Source: Actinobacteria bacterium OK074 (GTDB lineage: Bacteria; Actinomycetota; Actinomycetes; Streptomycetales; Streptomycetaceae). Taken from it: DNA of 64,000 nt. Below are positions 26,560-36,689 of this stretch, one piece after another. The stretch's first letter is position 1, and each line of letters opens with the position of its first letter. The translations under genes and the position numbers were made by a program. The stretch covers positions 25,377 through 89,376 of the forward strand of contig LJCV01000155.1 in NCBI GenBank assembly GCA_001298575.1, written 5' to 3'. The notes under the pieces were generated by a model, which was given only the letters and a program-made list of their open reading frames with translations, ran no database searches and had not been told where the DNA came from.

Positions 26560-29514
26560 TCAGCTCTCCAGCGAGGCGAGGGCCCGGCCGACGAGCGCCG
26601 TGCGTTCGGCGGGCGTGGCGACCTGTTCCAGGCCGAAGCCGAGCAGCACGGTGTCGTCCGTGGTGACCGCGCCGTACGTCTTGAACAACTCGCCGACGCG
26701 CGCCCAGTCCTTGAGCACGGCCGGGCTGCCGGCGGGCGGTCCGGCGACGCTCCACGGCCCGAGCGAGGTCTCGAACCCCTCGGTCCCGGTGGCCGCGCCG
26801 TCGACGACGAGCGAGGTGTCGTCGAGCAGCACGCCGTGGCCGCCGGTGCCCGGGTCGGTGACGTAGCTGACGGAGACCTCCACCGTCTTTCCGGCGTAGG
26901 CGGAGAGGTCGAAGGAGACCGGCTGCCAGCCCGCGGAGGCCCCGGTGAAGCTGTTCCACGTGCCGCTGGTCCCGGTCGCGGTGCAGCCGCTCTGCGCCAC
27001 GGTCAGGTAGTGCTTCAGCCAGGGGTGCTCGTTGACGTAGAACCCGGCCTCGCACTCGGTGGGTACGGCGGTGCCGGTGGCCCCGCCCGCCTCGGGCAGC
27101 GTCGTCCAGTCGTCGGCGCCCACGGTGTGGATCTCCAGGATCGCGTTGTCGTAGCCGGGCTCGGTGTCCCAGAGCATCCTGGCGGTCAGCTCGGGCGTGT
27201 CGGCCGCGCTGACGCCGGTGAGGTCGATGGTGCGGGTGAGCCGCTTGTAGGCGTCGTCGGTGTGGACGGCGGCGGCCATGTAGGACCCCTCGTAGGGCCC
27301 GTAGGGGTTGACGGTCCCGGCGTACTGCCCGGCGCCCGCGCTGGCGAACTGCGGGTACGACGACACCGGCAGCGAGTCCGAGGTGACCCCGTAGGACCCG
27401 GCCGCGTTCAGCGGGTTGCCGGGGGCGTCCCCGAGGGTGCCGGTGACGCCGTCGAGCGCCCCGGAACCGGCGAATCCGGTGGCCCCGGAGAGCGATGTGC
27501 GCGAGTAGGCACCCAGGTAGTACTGGCTGAAGTCGTTGGACAGGGTCCCGTCGCCGAGGTCGACGCTGCCGCCGGCCTGTTCACCGGCCTCGATCAGCCT
27601 GCCGCCCTCGTTGAGGAAGGCCCGCAGCTGGATCTGGGTGGGATTTCCGGGCCGCTGCCCGCCCGTGTAGTGGACAACCGTGCCGAAGTGCCCGAGCACC
27701 CCGAGCGCGTCGGGCGCACCCTGAGTCGCCACGTCCCACACGATCGCACTGCGTCCGTTGGCCTTGAGGGCGTCGACGTACGTCTGCGCCTGCGTGGCGG
27801 CGGCCGTCTCCTCGGCCACGACCAGGGTGTCGGCCTTGGCGCGCGGGGCCACGGTGTAGGTGAAGTGGGTACTGGAGGTGGCCTTCCCCTTACGGGTCTC
27901 CCCCGTGAACCACACCTCGACCTTGTCGCCGGGGTCGCCGTCGCGCACCTTGGCCCGGTACTCGTCGAAGTACAGGTTGTCGCCCCCGCCGTACGTCTCA
28001 CCCCCCTGCCACGCCTTGAGCGCCATGTCCTGCGTACGCCCGCCGTTGACGCGGTACTTCAGTTCCTTGTCCCGCACGGACTTGCGTACGACGACGGAGA
28101 CCTCCTGGTCGGCGCCGCGGGAGTACGAGGTGGTGAAGGCGGCCGGGGTGAAGTCGGGCGCGTCGAGCCCGACGGAGGAGACCGGCTGGTCGGGCCGGGA
28201 GGCGGTCTCCGCGACCGAGAGGGCGAACGGAACGTTCTTCTCGAACTCGTCCTGGATCAGCTTCTCGTCGTCGGGGAAGTTGAAGCCGGACTGGCAGTCG
28301 GCGGCGTTCCAGGCGTCGTTCGGGTCGATGTTCGACGCGGTCTGGCACGTCGACATCTCGGGGGTGAACATCGCCATGCCGTTGACGTTGGAGGCGTGCC
28401 CGTCGGCCTCGCCGTTCGTCGTGTACAGCTCGGACGAGAGCTGCGAACGGTAGCCGGGGATGGCCGGGTTCTCCGGCGTACCCGCGAGCGCCTTGTAGAG
28501 CACGTCGTCCGGGCTGGGCGTGGCGACCTGCCAGCCGACGCCGTAGAGCAGCAGTTCGGCCGCGGAGTGGTAGTTGATGCCGTACGAGAACCCGATGCGC
28601 TTCTCGAAGTTGTCGAGCGCCTGGGTCTCGGGCTCGGAGCCGGGGCTCGCGCCGCGGTAGGTCTCGCTGGTGGAGTTCGGTGACGAACCCTCGTCGTCGT
28701 AGCCCCACTTGTAGGCGAAGTTCCGGTTGAGGTCGACGCCGTCACCCGTACTGATGACCCCGTCGCCGTTGACGTCGCGCAGGTTCTTGCGCCACAGGCG
28801 GGTGTCGTCGCTCTGGAAGGTGTAGTCGTAGCCGTCGGGGTTGGCCGACAGCACGAACCAGAGTTCGGTCGAGTCGACGATCTTCTTGATGCGCTTGTCG
28901 GTCGAGTAGTTGTCCAGGTAGTAGTGCAGCAGCCGGCGGTTCATCTCCGGCGTGATCCACTCGCGCGCGTGCTGGTTGGACACGTACAGCACCGACGGCT
29001 TGGAGCCGTCCTTGGTCGTACGGGCGCCCTTGGTGAGCTTGAGCGCGAGGATGTCCTGCCCGTCGACGGTCTTCCCGATGGACACGACCTTGGTCAGACC
29101 GGGATGCGCCTGCCCGGTCTCGACGATCTCCTGCTCCAGCCCGCCGGCCCCGCTGTACGGCCGGAACACCCCCTCGGCCGCGTCCGCGACCCGGGCCTCG
29201 GCCTTGGCCGAAAGCGTCCGCTCGGTGAGCTCGACGCCCTGCTTCTCCAGCTTCTTCGCCTGCGTGTCGGTCAGATAGACCTCGACGGTGGCGGTGCCCT
29301 TCTCGGGCGCCTGCTCCGCCAGTTCCTCCCCGTCCTGCCCGGCTTCGAGCAGCAGGGGGATCTGCTTCTTGGTGACCTCGGCATGGAACACCTTGACGGT
29401 GTCCGCGTCCCCCGCCCCTGAACTCCCGCTCCGCGCCTGGGCGACGGGCGCGAGCCCGACACCGCCCAACAGCAGCGCACCAACAGCGAGAACCACTCCA
29501 GATCTTCGTCTCAT
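26560..29514 (-). CDS. Secreted M14-family zinc carboxypeptidase, multidomain
   Basis: Large exported peptidase (984 aa from ATG 29514, behind GAGGG). A Sec signal peptide (MRRRSG, then a hydrophobic core) ends near AQA at 25-27. After a propeptide region, the M14 domain shows zinc ligands H182 and E185 in NQHAREW, the third His H316 in INYHSAAE and the catalytic Glu E386 in FTPEMST. Inside it, DVNGDGVISTGDGVD (247-261) looks like a calcium-binding loop. The C-terminal half has beta-rich segments resembling immune-inhibitor-A or carbohydrate-binding type modules. It probably digests extracellular protein. Confidence 0.9.
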   Translation of the reverse strand: MRRRSGVVLAVGALLLGGVGLAPVAQARSGSSGAGDADTVKVFHAEVTKKQIPLLLEAGQDGEELAEQAPEKGTATVEVYLTDTQAKKLEKQGVELTERTLSAKAEARVADAAEGVFRPYSGAGGLEQEIVETGQAHPGLTKVVSIGKTVDGQDILALKLTKGARTTKDGSKPSVLYVSNQHAREWITPEMNRRLLHYYLDNYSTDKRIKKIVDSTELWFVLSANPDGYDYTFQSDDTRLWRKNLRDVNGDGVISTGDGVDLNRNFAYKWGYDDEGSSPNSTSETYRGASPGSEPETQALDNFEKRIGFSYGINYHSAAELLLYGVGWQVATPSPDDVLYKALAGTPENPAIPGYRSQLSSELYTTNGEADGHASNVNGMAMFTPEMSTCQTASNIDPNDAWNAADCQSGFNFPDDEKLIQDEFEKNVPFALSVAETASRPDQPVSSVGLDAPDFTPAAFTTSYSRGADQEVSVVVRKSVRDKELKYRVNGGRTQDMALKAWQGGETYGGGDNLYFDEYRAKVRDGDPGDKVEVWFTGETRKGKATSSTHFTYTVAPRAKADTLVVAEETAAATQAQTYVDALKANGRSAIVWDVATQGAPDALGVLGHFGTVVHYTGGQRPGNPTQIQLRAFLNEGGRLIEAGEQAGGSVDLGDGTLSNDFSQYYLGAYSRTSLSGATGFAGSGALDGVTGTLGDAPGNPLNAAGSYGVTSDSLPVSSYPQFASAGAGQYAGTVNPYGPYEGSYMAAAVHTDDAYKRLTRTIDLTGVSAADTPELTARMLWDTEPGYDNAILEIHTVGADDWTTLPEAGGATGTAVPTECEAGFYVNEHPWLKHYLTVAQSGCTATGTSGTWNSFTGASAGWQPVSFDLSAYAGKTVEVSVSYVTDPGTGGHGVLLDDTSLVVDGAATGTEGFETSLGPWSVAGPPAGSPAVLKDWARVGELFKTYGAVTTDDTVLLGFGLEQVATPAERTALVGRALASLES

Positions 29515-29937
29515 GAGCCACCCTCGAATAGATCCATCACAGCAGCCGACCAGACCTGCCAGGTTCATGCCACTTCATGATCTAGTCAAGGGCGCCTCAA
29601 GGACAGTAAAGCGGGGGTCCTGTGGGGCGAAGGAGGCGCGACGGCGGGGCCGGAAATCGCCGGAGGCGGATGGGGGGTGGCCCCGGGGGCCGTGCCGGGG
29701 GGGCAGGCGCCGTACGGAGCGGGCGTCGGGCCGGACCCCGCCCCGCCCCCCCGACGCCGGACCCGGAGGTGGAAAGGGGCGCGCGGCCGTATCGACAGGC
29801 GGCTCCGCCGCGTGGGCGCGGGCAACCCACAACGGCCCGCACCCGCCAACGGCCGACCGGTCCCGGGCTGTCAAGGGCTGTCCGGGCTGTCAGACGCCCG
29901 GCCCGAGCACAGCGCGGCGAACGGGCGAACGGCGGAC
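29515..29937. other. Intergenic region between the peptidase and whiA
   Basis: No gene is credible in these 423 bp; the ORFs are low-complexity and strongly G-skewed. The right end holds three GGGCTGTC copies (29865, 29875 and 29884) and a small hairpin, CCGGGC-N8-GCCCGG at 29882-29901, 37 bp past the whiA stop. On the minus strand, TTGACT (29589-29584), 17 bp and GAACCT (29566-29561) form a possible peptidase promoter. This leaves a leader of about 40 nt. Confidence 0.45.
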
Positions 29938-30927
29938 TCAGCCGACGAGGTTGTCGGCCATCTCCTCCGTGATGCTCGCCTCGGTCCCCGGAATCCCCAG
30001 GTCCGAAGCCTTCTTGTCGGCCATGGCCAGCAGCCGCCGGATGCGCCCGGCCACGGCGTCCTTGGTCAACGGCGGATCCGCCAGCGCCCCCAACTCCTCC
30101 AGCGACGCCTGCTTGTGCTCCATCCGCAACCGCCCCGCCGCGGCGAGGTGCTCGGGCACGTCGTCGGCGAGGATCTCCAGCGCCCGGCCCACCCGCGCCC
30201 CGGCCGCGACCGCCGCACGGGCGGACCGCCGCAGATTCGCGTCGTCGAAGTTGGCGAGCCGGTTCGCGGTGGCCCGCACCTCGCGCCGCATCCGCCGCTC
30301 TTCCCAGGCGAGCACGGACTCGTGGGCCCCCAGCCGGGTGAGCAGCGCGCCGATGGCGTCGCCGTCGCGTACGACGACGCGGTCCACCCCGCGCACCTCG
30401 CGGGCCTTCGCGGCGATGGACAGCCGCCGGGCGGCCCCCACCAGCGCGAGCGCGGCCTCGGGGCCGGGGCAGGTCACTTCGAGCGAGGACGACCGCCCGG
30501 GCTCGGTCAGCGAGCCGTGCGCGAGGAAGGCTCCGCGCCAGGCGGCCTCGGCGTCGCAGGTGGCCCCGGAGACGACCTGCGGCGGCAGCCCGCGGATGGG
30601 CCGCCCCCGTCCGTCGACCAGCCCGGTCTGCCGCGCCAGTTGGTCCCCGCCCGCGACGACCCGCACCACGTAACGCGAGCCCCGGCGCAGTCCGCCCGGC
30701 GCCATCACGATCAGTTCGGAGCCGTGCCCGAAGATCTCCAGGATGTCGCGCTTGAGCCGTCGGGCGGCCATCGCCGTGTCCAGCTCGGCCTCGATCACGA
30801 TGCGGCCGGAGACGAGGTGCAGCCCGCCGGCGAACCGCAGGATCGACGAGACCTCCGCCTTTCTGCAGCAGGTCCGAGTGACGGGAAGCCGGGAAATCTC
30901 ATCCTTCACCGCTGCCGTCATCGCCAT
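29938..30927 (-). CDS. whiA: Sporulation regulator WhiA
   Basis: WhiA (329 aa) is a DNA-binding protein with an N-terminal LAGLIDADG-like domain and a C-terminal helix-turn-helix. In Streptomyces it acts with WhiB to start sporulation septation. Recognisable parts are [19 protein letters not shown] at the N-terminus and [32 protein letters not shown], the HTH, near the C-terminus. The ATG overlaps the yvcK 3' end by 10 bp, with GGAAGG eight bases upstream. It is the end of the uvrC-rapZ-yvcK-whiA series. Confidence 0.97.
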   Translation of the reverse strand: MAMTAAVKDEISRLPVTRTCCRKAEVSSILRFAGGLHLVSGRIVIEAELDTAMAARRLKRDILEIFGHGSELIVMAPGGLRRGSRYVVRVVAGGDQLARQTGLVDGRGRPIRGLPPQVVSGATCDAEAAWRGAFLAHGSLTEPGRSSSLEVTCPGPEAALALVGAARRLSIAAKAREVRGVDRVVVRDGDAIGALLTRLGAHESVLAWEERRMRREVRATANRLANFDDANLRRSARAAVAAGARVGRALEILADDVPEHLAAAGRLRMEHKQASLEELGALADPPLTKDAVAGRIRRLLAMADKKASDLGIPGTEASITEEMADNLVG

Positions 30928-31961
30928 GGGCCGATCCTTCCATGCATCCGAAAAATACGGTCGTACGCGGCGGCCAACAGCTCCGGATCATGCCGGGGAG
31001 TCCCGTCGGTCCGGGCCACCGGCGCCAGCTCGACCGCGGCGCCGAACCGTTTGGCGGCATCGGCGAGCAGGGCGCGATCGGGCACGGCGGCCTCGTCGGC
31101 CAGCACCACGTCCATGGCGAGTTTAGGGGCGTGTCGTGCCAAAACCTCCAAATGACGCTGCGGGGAGAAGCCCTCGGTTTCTCCGGGCTGCGGGACGAGG
31201 TTGAGTGAAAGTACCCGACGGGCCTTGGTCTCCGTCAAAGCGTCCAGCAGTTCGGGCACCAGCAGATGCGGGATGACCGACGAGAACCAGGACCCCGGCC
31301 CGAGCACCACCCAGTCGGCGTCCAGCACCGCGGCGACCGCCTCGGGCACCGCGGGCGGATCGTGCGGCACCAGGTGCACGGACTGCACCTCGCCCGGCGT
31401 GAGGGCGACGGTCGCCTGCCCCCGTACGGTGTCGACGTCGTCGGGCCGCTCCGGATCGTCCCCCCGGACGAGCGCCTCCAGCTCCAGCGGTACGGCGGAC
31501 ATGGGCAGCACCCGGCCGTGCGCGCCCAGCAGCTTCCCCACCAGGTCCAGCGCCTGCACATGGTCGCCGAGCTGCTCCCACAGGGCGACGATCAGCAGGT
31601 TCCCGACCGCGTGGCCGTGCATCTCGCCCTTGGACTGGAAGCGGTGCTGGATCACCCGCGCCCAGGTCTGCCCCCAGTCGTCGTCGCCGCACAGCGCGGC
31701 CAGCGCCTTGCGCAGGTCCCCGGGGGGCAGCACGTCGAGTTCGTCGCGCAGCCGCCCGCTGGAGCCGCCGTCGTCGGCGACGGTGACGACGGCCGTGAGG
31801 TCGCCGGTGATCCGGCGCAGTGCGGCGAGCGAGGCGGACAGGCCCATGCCGCCGCCGAGGGCGACCACCTTGGGCTGGGTGCCCCGGCGGCGCACCCGGC
31901 CGCCGCGCCCCTCGGGGGTGGAACGGCGCAGCCTGCTCAGCCGCGGTGAACGTCCGGTCAT
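30918..31961 (-). CDS. yvcK: YvcK/CofD-like (UPF0052) protein
   Basis: Protein of 347 aa of the gluconeogenesis factor family. [17 protein letters not shown] at about residues 34-50 is the family glycine-rich loop, followed by [15 protein letters not shown] and [14 protein letters not shown]. subtilis YvcK binds UDP-GlcNAc and influences carbon metabolism and cell shape. The ATG overlaps the rapZ stop as ATGA, and the 3' end overlaps whiA. The first 28 residues are Arg-rich and look disordered. Confidence 0.94.
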   Translation of the reverse strand: MTGRSPRLSRLRRSTPEGRGGRVRRRGTQPKVVALGGGMGLSASLAALRRITGDLTAVVTVADDGGSSGRLRDELDVLPPGDLRKALAALCGDDDWGQTWARVIQHRFQSKGEMHGHAVGNLLIVALWEQLGDHVQALDLVGKLLGAHGRVLPMSAVPLELEALVRGDDPERPDDVDTVRGQATVALTPGEVQSVHLVPHDPPAVPEAVAAVLDADWVVLGPGSWFSSVIPHLLVPELLDALTETKARRVLSLNLVPQPGETEGFSPQRHLEVLARHAPKLAMDVVLADEAAVPDRALLADAAKRFGAAVELAPVARTDGTPRHDPELLAAAYDRIFRMHGRIGPWR

Positions 31962-33115
31962 TCGCGTCCCATGTCCCGGTGCACGACCACCGTCTCGACG
32001 CCCTCGGCCACCAGCCGCGCCGCGAGCTTCTCCGACGTGGCGACCGAGCGGTGCTTGCCTCCCGTGCAGCCGACGGCGATGGTCACGTACCGCTTGCCCT
32101 CACGCCGGTACCCGGCGGCGATGAGCCGCAGCAGCTCGGCGTACCGGTCGAGGAACTCCTTCGCGCCGGGCTGGTTGAAGACGTACGCGGAGACCTCCTC
32201 GTTGAGGCCGGTGAAGGGGCGCAGTTCCGGGACCCAGTGCGGGTTGGGCAAAAAGCGCATGTCGACGACCAGGTCGGCGTCGACGGGAAGGCCGTACTTG
32301 AAGCCGAACGACATGACGGTGGCCCGGAGTTCGGGCTCCTCCTCGCCCGCGAACTGGGCGTCCATCTTGGCGCGCAGCTCGTGCACGTTCAGGCTGGAGG
32401 TGTCGATCACCAGGTCGGCGTCGCCGCGCAGTTCGCGCAGGAGTTCGCGTTCGGCGGCGATGCCGTCGACGATCCGGCCGTCGCCCTGGAGGGGGTGCGG
32501 GCGGCGCACCGACTCGAAGCGGCGCACCAGGGCGTCGTCGGAGGACTCCAGGAAGACGATCCGCCGGGTGACGTGCTTGACCTCCAGGTCGGCGAGGGAC
32601 TCGCGGAGGTTGTCGAAGAAGCGCCGGCCGCGGACGTCGACGACGACCGCGATCCGGGCCACGTTGCCCTGGGAGCGCGCGCCGAGTTCCACCATGGTGG
32701 GGATCAGCGCGGGCGGCAGGTTGTCGACGACGAACCAGCCGAGGTCCTCCAGACACTTGGCCGCCGTGGAGCGGCCCGCCCCGGACATGCCGGAAATGAT
32801 GACCAGCTCGGGGATGGCCGCTTCGGGGACCCCTGCCGATTCGATGCCCGTACTCACCTGTGCTCCGTTGTTCTGGCCTGTGCCGTGCGCCTCGTCGTTC
32901 CGAAGGGCGCCTTGCGCGTCTTGTACGTCCGGGTTGTTCTGTACATCCGGTGCGGCGGACGTGACCTCGGGCGTGTCCTGGCTGCCGTGCCGGTCGTGCC
33001 GTACGCCGTCCTGGGGCCGATCCTCGCCCACGGGGTCGCGCCGCGCATGATCCTCGCCGGTTTCCTTGTGCGTGGGATGTCGCCGCGCTGTGGGGTCCTG
33101 CTCGGGTCGGGTCAT
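31958..33115 (-). CDS. rapZ: RapZ/YvcJ family nucleotide-binding protein with long N-terminal extension
   Basis: P-loop protein (385 aa). Walker A GMSGAGRS is at 109-116, and the C-terminal domain has [16 protein letters not shown]. coli RapZ is an RNase adaptor for GlmZ; the B. subtilis homologue hydrolyses GTP; the actinobacterial role is unclear. The first 100 residues are hydrophilic and low in complexity (repeats around [12 protein letters not shown]). They are absent from the about 285-residue family core. The ATG that adds them overlaps the uvrC stop as ATGA, which favours it as the real start. Confidence 0.93.
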   Translation of the reverse strand: MTRPEQDPTARRHPTHKETGEDHARRDPVGEDRPQDGVRHDRHGSQDTPEVTSAAPDVQNNPDVQDAQGALRNDEAHGTGQNNGAQVSTGIESAGVPEAAIPELVIISGMSGAGRSTAAKCLEDLGWFVVDNLPPALIPTMVELGARSQGNVARIAVVVDVRGRRFFDNLRESLADLEVKHVTRRIVFLESSDDALVRRFESVRRPHPLQGDGRIVDGIAAERELLRELRGDADLVIDTSSLNVHELRAKMDAQFAGEEEPELRATVMSFGFKYGLPVDADLVVDMRFLPNPHWVPELRPFTGLNEEVSAYVFNQPGAKEFLDRYAELLRLIAAGYRREGKRYVTIAVGCTGGKHRSVATSEKLAARLVAEGVETVVVHRDMGRE

Positions 33116-35148
33116 CTCTCCTGCCCCCGTCGCTCGTCCGAGGCTCCCGCGGACACGGGTTCCTCCGAAGCGCCCGCCGTCGTGGTGGGCTCCTCGTCTT
33201 CCATGATCTCTCCAGTGGCCGTGTTGACGGCGGGGGCGGCCGGGGCCGCCTGGGCGAGGGCCACGGCGATCGTCTCGGCCGTCTTGCGGCCGATGCCGGG
33301 CACTTCCTGGATCTGGTCGAGTGTCGCGGACCGCAGTTTCTTCACCGAGCCGAAGTGCTTGATCAGCGCCTGTTTGCGGGTCTCGCCCAGGCCGGGCACG
33401 TCGTCCAGGGGGCTGGACCGGAAACGCTTGGCCCGTTTGGTGCGCTGGTAGGTGATCGCGAAGCGGTGGGCCTCGTCGCGGACGCGCTGGAGGAGGTAGA
33501 GACCCTCGCTGGTGCGGGGCAGGACCACCGGGTCGTCCTCACCGGGCAGCCAGACCTCCTCCAGCCGCTTGGCCAGGCCGCACACGGCGATGTCGTCGAT
33601 GCCCAGCTCGTCCAGGGCCCGCTGGGCGGCGGCGACCTGCGGCTGCCCGCCGTCGACGACGACGAGCTGCGGCGGATACGCGAACCGCTTGGGCCGCCCG
33701 TCGTCCTCGACGAGCGCCTCCTCCCCGTCGGCCCACTCCCCCGTCTTCTCCTTCTCGGCGAGGTAGCGCCGGAACCGGCGGGTGATGACCTCGTGCATGG
33801 ACCGGACGTCGTCCTGCCCCTCGAAGCCCTTGATCTGGAACCGCCGGTACTCGCTCTTGCGCTGCAACCCGTCCTCGAAGACCACCATGGAGGCCACCAC
33901 GTCGTCGCCCTGGAGGTGCGAGATGTCGTAGCACTCGATCCTCAGCGGGGCGCTGTCCAGGTCGAGGGCCTCGGAGATCTCCTCCAGCGCGCGCGAGCGG
34001 GTGGTCAGGTCGGAGGCGCGCTTGGTCTTGTGCAGCACGAGCGACTGCTGGGCGTTGCGCTGCACGGTCTCCATCAGCGCCTTCTTGTCGCCGCGCTGCG
34101 GGATGCGCAGCGACACGGCGGCGCCCCGGCGGGCGGTGAGCCACTCCTGGACGGGCTCTATGGGCTCGGGCAGCGCCGGAACCAGCACTTCCTTCGGTAC
34201 GGAGTCGCCGGTCTCCTCGCCGTAGAGCTGCTGGAGCGCGTGTTCGACGAGGGCTCCCGTGGTGACGTCCTCCACCTTGTCGGTCACCCAGCCGCGCTGG
34301 CCGCGAACCCGGCCGCCGCGTACGTGGAAGATCTGGACGGCGGCCTCCAACTCGTCCTCGGCGACCGCGATCAGGTCGGCGTCGGTCGCGTCGGTGAGCA
34401 CGACCGCGCTCTTCTCCATGGCCTTCTTCAAGGCCTCGATGTCGTCACGGAGCCGGGCGGCCCGCTCGTACTCCATCTCCTCGGCCGCCTCCGCCATCAG
34501 TTTCTCCTGGCGGCGGATGTAGGTCCCGGTGCGTCCGGCCATGAAGTCGCAGAACTCTTCGGCCAGTTCGCGGTGGTCGTCGGCGGAGATCCGCTCGACG
34601 CAGGGGGCCGAGCACTTGCCGATGTAGCCGAGCAGGCAGGGGCGGCCGGTGCGGGTGGCGTTCTTGAAGACGCCCGCGGAGCAGGTGCGGACCGGGAAGA
34701 CGCGCAGCAGCAGGTCCACGGTGTCGCGGATGGCCCACGCGTGCCCGTACGGGCCGAAGTACCGCACGCCCTTGCGCTTCTGACCACGCATCACCTGCAC
34801 GCGCGGGAAGTCCTCGTTCATCGTCACCGCGAGGTAGGGGTAGCTCTTGTCGTCGCGGTACTTGACGTTGAACCGGGGGTCGAACTCCTTGATCCAGGTG
34901 TACTCCAGCTGGAGCGCCTCGACCTCCGTGGACACCACCGTCCACTCCACGGACGCCGCCGTGGTGACCATGGTGCGGGTGCGCGGGTGCAGGCCCGCCA
35001 GGTCCTGGAAGTAGTTCGCCAGGCGCTGGCGCAGGCTCTTGGCCTTCCCGACGTAGATCACCCGGCGGTGCTCGTCGCGGAATTTGTAGACCCCGGGAGA
35101 GTCCGGAATCTCCCCCGGCCGGGGGCGGTAGCTGGACGGATCGGCCAT
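33112..35148 (-). CDS. uvrC: Excinuclease ABC subunit C
   Basis: Nuclease subunit (678 aa) that makes both incisions in nucleotide excision repair. The N-terminal GIY-YIG domain shows GVYKF at 19-23 and IYVGK at 31-35. A UVR helix ([20 protein letters not shown]), the RNase H-like nuclease domain ([21 protein letters not shown]) and a C-terminal helix-hairpin-helix pair ([18 protein letters not shown]) follow. About 45 acidic and Thr-rich residues extend the C-terminus. The ATG at 35148 is preferred because the -10 TAGGGT is seven bases upstream; the longer frame is spurious. Confidence 0.97.
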   Translation of the reverse strand: MADPSSYRPRPGEIPDSPGVYKFRDEHRRVIYVGKAKSLRQRLANYFQDLAGLHPRTRTMVTTAASVEWTVVSTEVEALQLEYTWIKEFDPRFNVKYRDDKSYPYLAVTMNEDFPRVQVMRGQKRKGVRYFGPYGHAWAIRDTVDLLLRVFPVRTCSAGVFKNATRTGRPCLLGYIGKCSAPCVERISADDHRELAEEFCDFMAGRTGTYIRRQEKLMAEAAEEMEYERAARLRDDIEALKKAMEKSAVVLTDATDADLIAVAEDELEAAVQIFHVRGGRVRGQRGWVTDKVEDVTTGALVEHALQQLYGEETGDSVPKEVLVPALPEPIEPVQEWLTARRGAAVSLRIPQRGDKKALMETVQRNAQQSLVLHKTKRASDLTTRSRALEEISEALDLDSAPLRIECYDISHLQGDDVVASMVVFEDGLQRKSEYRRFQIKGFEGQDDVRSMHEVITRRFRRYLAEKEKTGEWADGEEALVEDDGRPKRFAYPPQLVVVDGGQPQVAAAQRALDELGIDDIAVCGLAKRLEEVWLPGEDDPVVLPRTSEGLYLLQRVRDEAHRFAITYQRTKRAKRFRSSPLDDVPGLGETRKQALIKHFGSVKKLRSATLDQIQEVPGIGRKTAETIAVALAQAAPAAPAVNTATGEIMEDEEPTTTAGASEEPVSAGASDERRGQER

Positions 35149-35155
35149 GTCACAC

Positions 35156-35178
35156 ACCCTACTGGCGGCCACTGACAG
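35156..35178 (-). promoter_or_regulatory. RecA-NDp (PafBC-type) promoter of uvrC, leaderless
   Basis: Minus strand: CTGTCAGTG (35178-35170), an 8-bp spacer and TAGGGT (35161-35156), then seven bases to the ATG. One base differs from the TTGTCRGTG consensus (C for the first T). Confidence 0.75.
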
Positions 35179-35494
35179 CGGGACCGGCCTGTGGACAACG
35201 CCCCGTCCGTACGACGAACACACCGGGCCCCCGCGGCGGAGCGCACCACGGCCGCGGGGCCGGGCGCGGCGGCTTCCGAGAGCGGCGCTCGTATCCGGTG
35301 TTTCGGGCACGCACCTGAGCACACCCTGCATCAGGTGTTGTCGCAGCTTGGTCAACACGCTTCAATGCGGGGGAACTTCGGGCCATGCGCGGACACGTCC
35401 GCCGTCGGGCATGTCCTGCCCGCTCACCCGTGGCCCGGAGGACTCGCGCGAACGGTCCGGCCACGGCCGTGACCAGGTACAGAAAGGCCCCCGC
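35179..35494. other. Divergent region between uvrC and the HTH protein gene
   Basis: About 315 bp without a credible gene. It contains two overlapping inverted repeats: CACCTGA-N12-TCAGGTG (35312-35337) and GTGTTG-N12-CAACAC (35335-35358). Both have 12-bp spacers. They lie 137-183 bp upstream of the HTH gene and could be its promoter operators. Confidence 0.5.
35312..35358. repeat. Two overlapping inverted repeats with equal spacers
   Basis: Exact 7-bp arms CACCTGA/TCAGGTG and exact 6-bp arms GTGTTG/CAACAC share three bases at 35335-35337. The equal 12-bp spacers suggest one DNA-binding dimer at each site. Confidence 0.5.
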
Positions 35495-36502
35495 ATGCGG
35501 CACGGCACACAGCACGCGGACAGTTCCCCGGCCGGAGCGGAGGCGGCGGAACTGGAGGCGGCCCTGCGCGGCGGCCCCTTCCATGTCGCGCTGCGCGCCG
35601 CGATCGCCGCACGCGGGCTGCCGTTGCAGCGCATCCAGCACCATCTGTCGCGCCACGGGGTCAAGGTCGGCGTGACAAGCCTGAGTTACTGGCAGCAGGG
35701 GGCCCGGCGGCCGCAGCGCCCGGAGTCGCTGCGGGCCGTACGCGTCCTGGAGGAGATCCTGCGGCTGCCGGAGGAGTCGCTGATCCGGCTGCTGACCACG
35801 ACCGGGGAACGGCCGGGGCCCGACCGCCCCGCCGGGCGTTCCTACCGCTCCCTGGTGGCCGCCTCGGACGTCCTGGAACAGTTCCTGGACGAACTGGAGT
35901 TCCCGCCCGACGGAGGACTGCACACCGTGGGCCTCCACGAGCGCGTCCGCATCGGGGCCCGCCGCGAACTCCTGGCCCGCGAGGCGCACCACATCGTGCG
36001 CGCCCGCCAGGACAAGGTGGACCGCTTCGTCGCCGTCCACCAGGGCGACGCCGGCTGCGACCCGGAGCGCGTCACGGTGCGCCCGCTGGAGAACTGCCGC
36101 ACGGGGCGCGTGCTCCGGCACCAGGACACCGGTGTCCTCGTCGCCGAACTGCTCTTCGACACCTGGCTGCACATCGGCGACACCTTCCTCTTCCGCTACG
36201 GCTTCGAGGACGGCACGGCCGGCGCGTGCCACGAGTACGGCCGCGGCATCGGCGGCCCGGGCGGGCAGTACACGCTCCAGGTGCGTTTCGACGAGGCTGC
36301 GCTGCCGGTGCGCTGCCACCGCTTCACCCAGCCCTCGGCGGCGGCCCCGCGCAGCGTCCACGAGGAGCTGCCGGTGAGCCCGCACCACCACTCGGTCCAC
36401 GTGGTGGAGCCACGGGTGCGGCCGGGGATCGTGGGCATCGCCTGGGAGTGGGACCCGGCGGAACCCGAGCACGGTTCGAACGTGCCGCCACGTCGGACGT
36501 AA
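35495..36502 (+). CDS. Putative helix-turn-helix regulator, conserved Streptomyces type
   Basis: Protein of 335 aa from ATG 35495 (AAAGG seven bases upstream). Residues 28-100 look like an XRE-type HTH: VALRAAIAARGLPLQRIQHHLSR, then VTSLSYWQQGARRPQRPESLRAV. The region after about residue 115 is a conserved beta-rich domain without a recognised enzyme motif; HECGRG-like metal motifs are not present. It has no signal peptide. A hairpin overlaps the stop codon. It lies just upstream of the fructokinase-like gene and may regulate it, but this is only positional. Confidence 0.7.
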   Translation: MRHGTQHADSSPAGAEAAELEAALRGGPFHVALRAAIAARGLPLQRIQHHLSRHGVKVGVTSLSYWQQGARRPQRPESLRAVRVLEEILRLPEESLIRLLTTTGERPGPDRPAGRSYRSLVAASDVLEQFLDELEFPPDGGLHTVGLHERVRIGARRELLAREAHHIVRARQDKVDRFVAVHQGDAGCDPERVTVRPLENCRTGRVLRHQDTGVLVAELLFDTWLHIGDTFLFRYGFEDGTAGACHEYGRGIGGPGGQYTLQVRFDEAALPVRCHRFTQPSAAAPRSVHEELPVSPHHHSVHVVEPRVRPGIVGIAWEWDPAEPEHGSNVPPRRT

Positions 36503-36527
36503 GCGTTTGCGGAGGCGTTTACGTCCG
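36494..36527 (+). terminator. Hairpin over the stop codon of the HTH gene
   Basis: CGGACGTAAGCG and CGTTTACGTCCG pair over 12 bp (one G-U) around a 10-nt loop; the TAA stop is inside the left arm. TAGGTT at 36541-36546 just after it may be a -10 box for the downstream kinase gene. Confidence 0.55.
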
Positions 36528-36689
36528 GTGCCGCATGGGATAGGTTCCCCCGGGCCGGAGGGGCTCCCGACGGTGCCCCCGACCGGCCCGCCCGCACTCC
36601 GCGGCTGCTCCGCGGCCCCGTCCCCGGACCCCGTGCGGCTGTCCGGAACGGCCGGTCGCCGTGCACAACCCCCAGAAGGGACCCCTGTA

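Noticed and set aside
29575..29874. Small minus-strand ORFs of 81-99 codons between the peptidase and whiA
   Set aside because: Several overlapping frames are all Pro/Arg/Gly-rich without ribosome sites, explained by the strong G skew of the non-coding DNA.
29865..29891. CRISPR-like or regulatory repeat array (three GGGCTGTC units)
   Set aside because: Units are 8 bp with 1-2 bp between them; too short for CRISPR and not clearly an operator.
35149..35358. N-terminal extension of uvrC
   Set aside because: Lies upstream of the GIY-YIG start and across the promoter motif; no similarity to UvrC.
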